Shown here: piece by piece, positions 17,830 to 25,485 of the stretch | Position numbering within the stretch: position 1 is the first letter of the stretch | How the letters are laid out: each line of letters begins with the position of its first letter | Translations under genes and position numbers: made by a program | Notes under the pieces: generated by a model | The model's input: the letters and a program-made list of their open reading frames with translations, nothing else | What the model was told of the DNA's origin: nothing | Database searches by the model: none | From: Fimbriimonas planktonicus | Lineage (GTDB): Bacteria > Armatimonadota > Fimbriimonadia > Fimbriimonadales > Fimbriimonadaceae | Assembly: GCA_965234685.1 (NCBI GenBank) | Contig: OZ248539.1 | Location: 2,914,001 to 2,978,000, forward strand | Length of the DNA stretch: 64,000 nt | Direction of reading: 5' to 3'

Positions 17830-18243
17830 ATGTCTGATATACAATTATTTGAATCACTCGGGCTGACAAAGGAGCCCAAACGGGTACTCGTGGTGGAAGA
17901 TTTTCGCCCCGCGCTCCTTGGCGTCACCAAGCGTTTGGAGGAGTACGGACACTCTGTAACGCCCGTATTGGGCATCTCCATGCTCCAGCCAACCAAGGCC
18001 ACCGGCATCGGAATCGACGGCCCCATCCCGCTCGAGTTTGCCGACTTTAACTACGCTTTCCTGGATTACTACTTCCTTGGCGGAATCACAAACGGGGGCA
18101 AGTTGACCGAAGTTCTGGTCTCCTTCCCGCAGCTCTCTGTCATCGGAATGTCTTCAAGCGGGAATGCAAACGCCGAAATGGAACGCGCCGGTGCGCGGCT
18201 CGTGATGCGAAAGCCGCTGCTCCTTGCCGAACTGCATTTGTAG
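17830..18243 (+). CDS. Divergent response-regulator receiver domain, stand-alone
   Basis: A 137-residue single receiver domain. The fold landmarks are VLVVED at residues 19-24 (acidic pair Glu23/Asp24), the phospho-acceptor position FLDYYF with Asp79, IGMSSS at 105-110 (switch Ser/Thr) and the conserved Lys at 128 in RKP. The segment between the second strand and Asp79 is enlarged and contains GISMLQPTKATGIGIDGP, unusual for a receiver. No output domain and no neighbouring histidine kinase are visible, so it is an orphan. Whether it is phosphorylated is inference. Confidence 0.78.
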   Translation: MSDIQLFESLGLTKEPKRVLVVEDFRPALLGVTKRLEEYGHSVTPVLGISMLQPTKATGIGIDGPIPLEFADFNYAFLDYYFLGGITNGGKLTEVLVSFPQLSVIGMSSSGNANAEMERAGARLVMRKPLLLAELHL

Positions 18244-18333
18244 GATGATTTTCCGCGAAGCATCACATTCCTGATTTGATCATCAGCGAGAGCAAGTGCG
18301 CAGCATTGATTCTCGCTCAATCTATCAGTGACG

Positions 18334-18741
18334 ATGGCGAAATCTATGCGACAAAGCCAATCTTGGGTCCGACCGATCTACTTCGGTCTTGGTCTGGTGT
18401 TTGTCGCCCTCGGATATATCGGGCTCATCCTGCCCGTCATGCCCGGCACCATCTTTTTCATCCTCGCCCTGAACTGCTTCCGCCGCTCGAACGCCAAGCT
18501 TGAGTACTGGCTCCTGCACAAAACCCCCATGGGCCCGACTCTGCGCCAGTGGGACGAGACCGGGGCGATCAAACCGAAAACCAAGAAGGTCATCGTGTTC
18601 CTGCTGGTCGGCTCCATCTGCGGTTCGATTTACCAAGCCTTCAAACACTATCCCGGCATGAATGCGATCCTCATCTCGGTGGCTCTGGTCGCCACTGCCG
18701 CGGCGGTTGTCTCCTACATTCTCACCCGGCCCAACGCCTAG
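18334..18741 (+). CDS. YbaN-like (DUF454) inner-membrane protein
   Basis: A 135-residue integral membrane protein of the YbaN/DUF454 family. The family hallmark is visible near residues 14-45: a hydrophobic helix, G-x-I-G-x-x-L-P-V-x-P-G-T, a second helix and F-R-R-S. The W.L.H...GP segment (WLLHKTPMGPT) follows. Two further hydrophobic segments lie at about 83-100 and 108-128. Function is unknown in the family. Start: ATG at 18334 preferred over GTG at 18328; neither has a strong ribosome site. It is co-directional with its neighbours but separated by 67-90 bases. Confidence 0.85.
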   Translation: MAKSMRQSQSWVRPIYFGLGLVFVALGYIGLILPVMPGTIFFILALNCFRRSNAKLEYWLLHKTPMGPTLRQWDETGAIKPKTKKVIVFLLVGSICGSIYQAFKHYPGMNAILISVALVATAAAVVSYILTRPNA

Positions 18742-18808
18742 GCAACATTCGGATTCTTGCCCGGCGGGTAAACCTTCCGAGCGACTGTAACCGTCGTACG
18801 AGTGACCC

Positions 18809-19681
18809 ATGGACGAAACCGTTTTGGAAACAACCGCGCCGGACGACATCACGGCCGAATATGCCCCGTCCGAGCTCACTCAACCGGCAAAGCTTTCCAC
18901 CCGCGTTCGGCTTCGGGTCGGCGCAAAAAGCGACCTCGGCCGGGTTCGAGAGAACAACGAAGACAAGTTTGAGTACTACATCCCGCAGGACGATGCGGTC
19001 CTCGCCGCGCGCGGATCGGCCTTTCTGGTCTGTGACGGTATGGGCGGCCACGCCGCCGGCCAAATCGCCAGCGAACTCGCCGCCAAAACCTTCATCGACG
19101 TCTATTACAGCCACAGCGCCGAAGAACCCATCGAAGCCATCATCGCCGCCATCCGCGCGGCGAACCGCTACGTCCTCGACGTCGGCCGTTCCGTGCAGGG
19201 CCGCCGTGGCATGGGAACCACCCTCACCGCCCTTATTATCCGGGAGAACAGCATCTGGGTCGGTCAAGCCGGGGACAGCCGCCTCTATCGCCTGCGGGAA
19301 GGAAAGTGCGAACGCCTCACGCGGGACCACACCTTTGTCGAAGAGAGCATCCGTTTCGGCTCGATGACCAAAGAAGAGGCCGAAGTTCACCCCCACCGTC
19401 ACGTCCTCACTCGGGCTGTTGGTGCCGAAGATCTTCTGGTCCCAGATGTTGAAAAGCACGACCTTCTCGCGGGCGATCGTTTCATCCTTTGTAGTGATGG
19501 CCTCACGAACCACGTGAGCGACGCCGCGATTGGCGATGCGATGTCGCGTCTCGGACCATCCGAACTCGCCTGGTTCCTGATCGGCCTCGCCCTCCAGGAT
19601 GGCGGCTCGGACAACACGACCGTACTGAGCGTGTTCGTTGACGGCCTCGACCCAGTCGAGCCAGAAGCTGAAGCAGAATAA
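18809..19681 (+). CDS. PP2C-family Ser/Thr protein phosphatase
   Basis: Metal-dependent protein phosphatase, 290 residues, cytosolic. Motifs in order: RENNEDKF at about 47-54, CDGMGGHAAG at 75-84 (metal-binding Asp and Gly), MGTTLTAL near 131, GQAGDSRLYR near 151, LCSDGLTNHV near 230 and GGSDNTTV near 270. This is the Stp1/PrpC-type bacterial phosphatase set, complete. An acidic N-terminal tail of about 30 residues precedes the domain. These enzymes normally oppose Hanks-type kinases; none is in the window. queC follows after only 6 bases, so the two are probably co-transcribed. Confidence 0.94.
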   Translation: MDETVLETTAPDDITAEYAPSELTQPAKLSTRVRLRVGAKSDLGRVRENNEDKFEYYIPQDDAVLAARGSAFLVCDGMGGHAAGQIASELAAKTFIDVYYSHSAEEPIEAIIAAIRAANRYVLDVGRSVQGRRGMGTTLTALIIRENSIWVGQAGDSRLYRLREGKCERLTRDHTFVEESIRFGSMTKEEAEVHPHRHVLTRAVGAEDLLVPDVEKHDLLAGDRFILCSDGLTNHVSDAAIGDAMSRLGPSELAWFLIGLALQDGGSDNTTVLSVFVDGLDPVEPEAEAE

Positions 19682-19687
19682 TCCGTA

Positions 19688-20368
19688 ATGCGCAAATGTG
19701 TGGTTCTACTTAGCGGCGGGTTAGACAGCGCCACCGTTCTCGCCATGGCGAAGGAGCAAGGCTTCGACCCCTGCGCACTTACCGTGACCTACGGCCAACG
19801 CCACGCCGTTGAGCTCGACGCCGCCCGCGCCACCGCGGCAAGCCAAGGCGTGACCGACCATCGTTTTGTTCAAGTTGAACTCAACAAACTGGGTGGAAGC
19901 GCCCTTACCGACAACATCGAAGTCCCGAAAGACCGGGACGAAAGCACGATGGCTGGTGAAATTCCCGTCACCTACGTCCCCGCACGAAACACCGTCATGC
20001 TCAGCATTGCTCTTGGCTTCGCCGAAGTCGTCGGAGCGAACGACATCTTCGTCGGCGTCAACGCCGTGGACTACTCCGGCTACCCCGACTGCCGCCCGGA
20101 ATACATCGAAGCCTTCCAAACCATGGCCCGGCTCGCAACGAAATCTGGCGTCGAAGGTGCCGAAATCACCATCCACGCACCGCTGGTCCACCTGACAAAA
20201 ACTGACATTGTCCGCGAAGGCTTGCGGCTAGGGGTGGATTACTCAAAGACCCATAGCTGCTACGATCCAGACGCAACGGGCCAACCGTGCGGTCGCTGCG
20301 ATAGTTGCCAAATCCGAAACCGTGCCTTTGCCGAACTCGGAATGACCGATCCGGCCCTAAAAGCCTAA
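19688..20368 (+). CDS. queC: 7-cyano-7-deazaguanine synthase
   Basis: Makes preQ0 from 7-carboxy-7-deazaguanine, ammonia and ATP in the queuosine pathway. The ATP-pyrophosphatase loop SGGLDS is at residues 9-14, preceded by the usual hydrophobic strand. The zinc site is complete with Cys191, Cys201, Cys204 and Cys207 (CYDP...CGRCDSC). Length 226 is normal. The substrate of this step is the product of queE at 14910. The gene is tightly behind the phosphatase gene and its 3' end overlaps the convergent LptC-like gene by 4 bases. Confidence 0.96.
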   Translation: MRKCVVLLSGGLDSATVLAMAKEQGFDPCALTVTYGQRHAVELDAARATAASQGVTDHRFVQVELNKLGGSALTDNIEVPKDRDESTMAGEIPVTYVPARNTVMLSIALGFAEVVGANDIFVGVNAVDYSGYPDCRPEYIEAFQTMARLATKSGVEGAEITIHAPLVHLTKTDIVREGLRLGVDYSKTHSCYDPDATGQPCGRCDSCQIRNRAFAELGMTDPALKA

Positions 20369-21834
20369 CCGCCGCCGGTAGTCCCGGTGGTTTTCTTCTT
20401 ATCATCGCGCGGCAAATCGTCGTCTGGATCGGAATACACCTTTCCTTTAATCTTCTCCGCCGAGAACCGCTCGTCGCCTTCTTTGGTATGGACGGTAAAT
20501 ATCCTCGCGACCAGATCGTCGCCGATGCTGTTCTTCATCCGCGACTCAAACTTCCCATCGCGGCTGAACGTCTTCAAAATCTCGGTCTCGCCGTTATATT
20601 CAGCTTCGTGCGTCCAAACTTGTCGCCAACGATTGTCCGGCAAGTTCTGTCTGCCCTGCGGGTCGCCGGTGATCTTCGCCAAGCGCGAGCCCTTGCGGTA
20701 CACGTAGTCGATGTTTTTTGCCAGCAGCGTCAGCGGATACTCTCGTAGGGTCTCGCCGTCGCGCAACTTCTTATCCAGGTCCTTTTCCGCCTGACTGGGC
20801 CCAAAACTATCCTCCGGCCGGTTTGCCTTCACCTCGTCCGGAACAAGTGGCTTGAACGGCGGAAGCTCTTCTTCCTGCGGCTTGTAGTTCGTTTCTTCTT
20901 CCTTCTTTTTCACCAGCATCACGACGTTGCCAGTGAAAACCGCGCGTTTCTCTTTCCGGTTCACCACCACCGAATCGGCGACAATGTTCGCCTTTCCGCT
21001 GTAATAGAACACGCGTCCCGAAGCGGTGAGAACGTCCGACTTTCGGTCCAACAAGATCTTAGGCGCCTTGATCAGCACCTCGCCGTCGGTGGCCGAGGCA
21101 TCGACGTACGTCATGATCCGCGTCTCTTTGCCGCTGTCGTCCATCGTGTCCGACTGAACGTCCCAGGCCGTGCGCTTGGCCTCTTGCGGCGCGTCTGGGT
21201 CCTGAGAAACGCCCGGTAAGCGCCCGATAAAGCGGATGTTCTTGCCCGAGAACGCCTCCGTGTTTAGGTTCACGCTCCCGCTTTCTGCTCGGGCGATCCC
21301 GCCCTTCAAGCGACCGGAAACAGGCTTTGGCATTCGCACCAATTTCTTCGCCTCGTCAATCGTCAATCCGCTGGTCTTAAAGTCGAAATCTTTCCCCGCT
21401 ATCCGCGTCTGCCCCCGAACTTCCAGCGACTTGGTATCGGTTCGCCATAGCGCGGTCGCGGCGGCAAACTGAATCGGACCGGTTTCTGGAGATTTCTGCG
21501 CAATGACCCCGTTCCGAATCCCGGACATTTCGTAGGTGATCCGGTCGCGAATGATCTCAAACTTTTCAACATCCGCCTTTGTCGAGAGCTTTCCGTTTCG
21601 GTAGTAGGAGAATTCGACATCCTCCAGCTTGATCCCAACTTCCTCACGCAGCCCCGGAATCTGTCGTGGCCGCAGACCCGCAAACGGATCAACCTTCGCT
21701 AGTTCTTGCGACCACTGAACCACCCAAACGCTCGCCGCCAAAAACGCAACCGCGCCAACCCACTTGCCCGCGGCAAGCAGTCTTCGCTGGTTTCGATAGC
21801 GAGTCGCAATCTGGATCGATTCAGAAGTTGACAT
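20365..21834 (-). CDS. LptC/LptA-like envelope lipid transport protein
   Basis: A 489-residue protein with one N-terminal membrane segment (about 23-40) after a basic cytoplasmic tip, then a long repetitive beta structure. Segments such as SGLTIDEAKKLVRMPKPVSGRLKGG and ILLDRKSDVLTASGRVFYYSGKANIVADSVVVNRKEKRAVFTGNV are typical of the LptC/OstA beta-jellyroll, where LptC and LptA carry lipopolysaccharide across the periplasm. Two such units may be joined here. A Glu/Lys/Pro-rich insert near 310-350 and a low-complexity tail are extra. ATG at 21834 is preferred over an upstream TTG at 21846; it lies 13 bases inside the end of the preceding lipoprotein gene, so coupling is likely. Supports a diderm envelope. 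Confidence 0.68.
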   Translation of the reverse strand: MSTSESIQIATRYRNQRRLLAAGKWVGAVAFLAASVWVVQWSQELAKVDPFAGLRPRQIPGLREEVGIKLEDVEFSYYRNGKLSTKADVEKFEIIRDRITYEMSGIRNGVIAQKSPETGPIQFAAATALWRTDTKSLEVRGQTRIAGKDFDFKTSGLTIDEAKKLVRMPKPVSGRLKGGIARAESGSVNLNTEAFSGKNIRFIGRLPGVSQDPDAPQEAKRTAWDVQSDTMDDSGKETRIMTYVDASATDGEVLIKAPKILLDRKSDVLTASGRVFYYSGKANIVADSVVVNRKEKRAVFTGNVVMLVKKKEEETNYKPQEEELPPFKPLVPDEVKANRPEDSFGPSQAEKDLDKKLRDGETLREYPLTLLAKNIDYVYRKGSRLAKITGDPQGRQNLPDNRWRQVWTHEAEYNGETEILKTFSRDGKFESRMKNSIGDDLVARIFTVHTKEGDERFSAEKIKGKVYSDPDDDLPRDDKKKTTGTTGGG

Positions 21835-22693
21835 CTTTACGAACAATTTGATTATTGCTGGTCAGCGTCACGTTCACACCGGGGCTGGTCACCGCGCCCT
21901 TGGTGGCCTGAATCGTATATGTTCCCGCCGGAACCCAGAAGTAGAACGTCCCATTCGCACTCGCAGTCGTTGTACGGATCGCCGTGCCACCTTGAAGCAG
22001 CTTCACCGTTGCCGAGTCACCCGTAGCGACCGGCAAAGCCTGACCATAGATATTGTAGGGCGTTCCCGGCGGATCGTCCGAACCCGGAACCAGCAAGATG
22101 TCCTCGACCGTCACAACCCCGCCGCTCGCGGTTTTGCCATTGGCATTGAAGTCCGCGGCAAAGAACCCGGTCGCCGTCGCGTTGCCAAAGATGCCCCAGA
22201 ACCCGGTCTGAGTCGTGCTTGAATAAGCCACGTCGACCAAGTTGAACTGGCCGGAAGCGTTCGTCGTTGCCAGCCGACCCGCAAACGAAATCGATGCGTT
22301 CGGAATCACCGCGTTTGTGACTGAGTTCCGCACCGTCCCCGTCACCCGCACCTTTTCTGGCCCAATGTAAAGGTCGCCTAGGTCGGTCGATCCCGTTGCG
22401 GCTGGGAAACTGAACGTGAACGACGGGAAGCCCGAAGTCGCGCTGGTTGTGAGGGCCGAGACCCCCGTTGGTGCATCGAAACTAAAAGATCCATCCCCGA
22501 TCTCGGTGGTTGTTGAGGCCCCGCCGGCCGCCACCGTGACGCCAGGATTCAACGGCCCGGTCGTGACCACGCTGATCACGCGTCCCGCCAACGGCACCGT
22601 CGTTCCCGGAGAAGACCCACCGCCTCCGCCACCACCGCAAGCAAGCAGCACAATCAGGACCGCCAACATCAATCCGTACCGAGCGAATCTCAT
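21821..22693 (-). CDS. Lipoprotein with carboxypeptidase-regulatory-like repeats
   Basis: A 290-residue exported lipoprotein. Its signal peptide ends in a lipobox (VLLAC, Cys at about 19) and is followed directly by seven glycines and a Ser/Pro/Thr linker. The rest is three beta-sandwich repeats: V.GRVISV...GVTVAAGG, VTGTVRNSVTNAVIPNASISF and YGQALPVATGDSATVKLL, each with the family's GSF/G.F..V..G.YT.. closing strand. This is the CarboxypepD_reg/CNA-B-like fold used for binding or spacing on the surface. It starts 4 bases inside the end of the 900-residue gene and ends over the LptC-like start. Partner and ligand are unknown. Confidence 0.8.
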   Translation of the reverse strand: MRFARYGLMLAVLIVLLACGGGGGGGSSPGTTVPLAGRVISVVTTGPLNPGVTVAAGGASTTTEIGDGSFSFDAPTGVSALTTSATSGFPSFTFSFPAATGSTDLGDLYIGPEKVRVTGTVRNSVTNAVIPNASISFAGRLATTNASGQFNLVDVAYSSTTQTGFWGIFGNATATGFFAADFNANGKTASGGVVTVEDILLVPGSDDPPGTPYNIYGQALPVATGDSATVKLLQGGTAIRTTTASANGTFYFWVPAGTYTIQATKGAVTSPGVNVTLTSNNQIVRKDVNF

Positions 22694-25392
22694 GCTCCCA
22701 CCACCGTAATGCGGAACTCCTGAACCGACTTCTTCGCGCGGAACTTGTAGGTGTTCCCCTTATACGGCCGGAAGTTCGTCCGCGCCGTGGGATCGTAAAG
22801 CGTCACCCAGTTCGTGTATCCAATCTCCGGCGTCATCTTAATGCTGTACTCCTTCCCAGGAACAAGTTGATCAAGTTTCAAGGTGTAAATCTGCTGATTT
22901 CCGCTTCTCCGAACGTCGCGGTAGAGCGATTCCGTTCCCGCGAGCTTCGCTTGGAAGCCGCCAAAAGAAGGCGGCAGGGTCGAATCTTCCTTAGCGTCAA
23001 ACCCCGCTCCCGCCGTCGCGCTCGTGGCGATGTAGCAGTCCGTCGAACCGGCCGGGCCGGAAATGTCCAGCTTCATCTGCCATTTCGCCGCTGGTGCCTT
23101 TGCTGCAGATCGACTCGGCGCAGCGCTAGCGTCACCGTTGATGCTGACTAACGCGCCCTGACTAGAGAGGCATCGTACAAAGTACGCCATCCCAGGCTGC
23201 AACGGCCCAGTAGCCCCCTTGAACGAGCCGGTCTCCGGAACTCCAGAGCTCGCATCCGCCGCCCCGACGGAGAAGGAAAACACGTTTGCGCCAACAATCG
23301 TCCCGGTGGCTTCCGTCCAAGAAACTGGGAAGCCCGTGCCCGACATCACCAACGCCCGTGTGATATCCACCGACGTGTCAAACGGAACCGTCACCAAGTT
23401 CCAGCCTGGCTTAAGCGCCCAACTTCCGCGCTCAAGTTGTCGTCGGCCGGGAACCGCCCGGTTAACCGCCCCCGGCGAGCGAAGAAGGAACCCTTGACCC
23501 GAATGGAACGCACCAAGGTCTGGATACAGCTCATATTTCGCCTGAGAAGGGTTGTATCGCGCCAATAACAAGTCTGCCTCGGTTATCCCAAGGAGCTTCG
23601 CTGCGCTAGAAGTCAGTGGTTCGCCCGATACCCCGACGGCGTGAATTCCGCCCCGGCCCAAAGAGACAAACGGGGAGGAAAACTCATCTGCTCGCAAATC
23701 CAGGGCGAGTTCGCCTTGACCTTTATTCACCCGTCTCTCCAAGACCGTCGTCTCCACTCCGGTGGTGGATCGGTGAACGACTCGAATCAGAAGCGAACGA
23801 GGCCGAAGGAAGTCATCCGTCGTCACCAAAGCGCCGAAGGCATAGTTCGTCAAGGTCGCTTCTGCGATTGGCGGCGCGGTCACATCCAGGTAGGCCCGGA
23901 CCAAATACGTGCCCGCCAGCGTGAGGTTTCGCCCCGCGAATGTTCCGTAGAACGTTCTTGGCTTAACTAAGCTCGCGGTGGCAATGCTGCCAACCGGCAG
24001 ATACTGCCGAACCACTTGATCCCCAACCGGAAGATCAATGTTCACTCGGTACGGCGCGCCGAGCCCGTCCGTAAAGTTCGGCCCGACACTTCCGTAAGCA
24101 CCGGCGATATCCATCCGGTCGTCCTGAGCGCTGGTGCTAATTCGGTTGTTGAACGCGGTATCCCAGAAGACCGGAAAGCACGTGCCGGAAAGCAGGGTCT
24201 CGTTGCCGTTCGTTTCGCGGCGGAAGTAGTGCACTTCAACGTTGAACACGCCATAGTCCGGTCCGGCCAAGCCGGTCGTGATCGGCGTAATTTGCGACAT
24301 CAGCTTCGTGCCGGCAGTGTTGTCGACCTCCAAAATGTACTGTCGCCGAACCCAGTCCTCAAAAGGGACCCCTTCAACCGTCGGCTCGCCCGGCACTCCA
24401 CGCAAGTCCTGCAAGATCGCCTTACTGTTCGAAATCAGGAGCGCCTCGCTGTTGGCAATCGCCGGATTGGCCGCCAAACGAAGGTTCAACTGCTCCGGAA
24501 AACTTGGATACTCTGCAAGCATCTTCGCCCAAACCGAGCCAGCCATTCGGTACCGAAGCAAGTACAACCCGCCGTAGGTGCCACCAAGCGGCAGCGCCTC
24601 TCGAACCAAGTTCGGCGCAATGAAATCGGAGCCGCCCAGCGCTCGCTGGTTGTGCCAGTCATAGAAGCCGCCGACTTCGTAGCTGTTAAACAACACTTGC
24701 TCAATGATTTCGGCGTCCGCGCCAGGAAGTGCGCCGGGCGTTCGCGCTACGCGAGCAATCACCGCGCGGACCAAGCCCTCTTGGTAAGCATCAAATGCGT
24801 ATGGCGTCGTGCCCTGAAAAGCCAACAGCACGCAGTGGAGGAAATTAACCGCCGCCGCTTCTCGACTCAAGTAGATGGGGAATCGAATCTGCCGCTGGCC
24901 TTCGCCATTGTTCGGCACGTAATATCCGCCCGCAATCGCATCTCGGTCACCGATGGAAGAATCGTAATTAACGACCGAAACCGCCCCACCAAGCACCGGC
25001 TGCCCGTATCGCGCCACCAAAGTCGGCTTTGCGGCTTCATAGATGTCCTGCAAAAACTGTCGATACTCTGCCGGAAAAGTCGAGTCGAAGCTCAAGGCCA
25101 AATCGGCGTGCTTCCCTCGGGTCGGCGTTGGCAAAACCCTGCCCTTATCCGTCAGCTCCACCCGCATGGGCATGCTGAACGGGGTCTTGCCACGCCAGCT
25201 CTTTGACCGCGCTTGGGCGGTGAGGTCGGCAAATCGTTTGGCAACCTTTTTCACCGCCAAATCGGTGCGCTGAGCGATGGTATTTCGCTCTCGAATTGAA
25301 CCGATCTCAACCCGCAACAGGTTGGTTTGCGCCATCGCGCAAACCGAGGCCAGCATTCCGGCTGCCAGTAGAACTCCTTTTAACCTAAACAT
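22690..25392 (-). CDS. 900-residue secreted protein, unknown; possible degenerate metallopeptidase core
   Basis: A signal peptide is clear (hydrophobic 5-20 ending AMA-Q). I do not recognise the family. In the N-terminal third, LHCVLLAFQG at 185-194 followed by YQEGLVRA at 203-210 has the spacing of a gluzincin zinc peptidase (HExxHAxxG ... EG), but the second motif residue is Cys and the second His is Ala, so zinc catalysis looks lost. The middle and C-terminal parts are beta-sandwich-like, with GWNLVTVPFDTSVDITRALV near 660 recalling surface-protein modules. It begins right after a strong terminator hairpin and overlaps the lipoprotein gene by 4 bases: three exported proteins in one operon. 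Confidence 0.8.
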   Translation of the reverse strand: MFRLKGVLLAAGMLASVCAMAQTNLLRVEIGSIRERNTIAQRTDLAVKKVAKRFADLTAQARSKSWRGKTPFSMPMRVELTDKGRVLPTPTRGKHADLALSFDSTFPAEYRQFLQDIYEAAKPTLVARYGQPVLGGAVSVVNYDSSIGDRDAIAGGYYVPNNGEGQRQIRFPIYLSREAAAVNFLHCVLLAFQGTTPYAFDAYQEGLVRAVIARVARTPGALPGADAEIIEQVLFNSYEVGGFYDWHNQRALGGSDFIAPNLVREALPLGGTYGGLYLLRYRMAGSVWAKMLAEYPSFPEQLNLRLAANPAIANSEALLISNSKAILQDLRGVPGEPTVEGVPFEDWVRRQYILEVDNTAGTKLMSQITPITTGLAGPDYGVFNVEVHYFRRETNGNETLLSGTCFPVFWDTAFNNRISTSAQDDRMDIAGAYGSVGPNFTDGLGAPYRVNIDLPVGDQVVRQYLPVGSIATASLVKPRTFYGTFAGRNLTLAGTYLVRAYLDVTAPPIAEATLTNYAFGALVTTDDFLRPRSLLIRVVHRSTTGVETTVLERRVNKGQGELALDLRADEFSSPFVSLGRGGIHAVGVSGEPLTSSAAKLLGITEADLLLARYNPSQAKYELYPDLGAFHSGQGFLLRSPGAVNRAVPGRRQLERGSWALKPGWNLVTVPFDTSVDITRALVMSGTGFPVSWTEATGTIVGANVFSFSVGAADASSGVPETGSFKGATGPLQPGMAYFVRCLSSQGALVSINGDASAAPSRSAAKAPAAKWQMKLDISGPAGSTDCYIATSATAGAGFDAKEDSTLPPSFGGFQAKLAGTESLYRDVRRSGNQQIYTLKLDQLVPGKEYSIKMTPEIGYTNWVTLYDPTARTNFRPYKGNTYKFRAKKSVQEFRITVVGA

Positions 25393-25397
25393 ACAAA

Positions 25398-25427
25398 AAT
25401 AGTCCGGGACAAACGCCCCGAACTATT
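25398..25427 (-). terminator. Rho-independent terminator of the S9 peptidase gene
   Basis: On the minus strand, arms of 11 bases at 25427-25417 and 25408-25398 pair with a single G-U, with an 8-base loop, and are followed directly by a run of T. It lies 59 bases after the stop at 25486 and only 5 bases before the ATG at 25392. It therefore also forms part of the leader of the downstream envelope operon and could act as an attenuator. Confidence 0.78.
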
Positions 25428-25485
25428 CTGACGACAATGTTCTGCAACCGCGTTCAACATTTCCGCAAACGCGCGGCAGATTCTA

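Noticed and set aside
24016..25206. 396-codon open frame on the plus strand
   Set aside because: Runs antisense to the 900-residue secreted protein; composition is Arg-rich and shadow-like, with no motifs.
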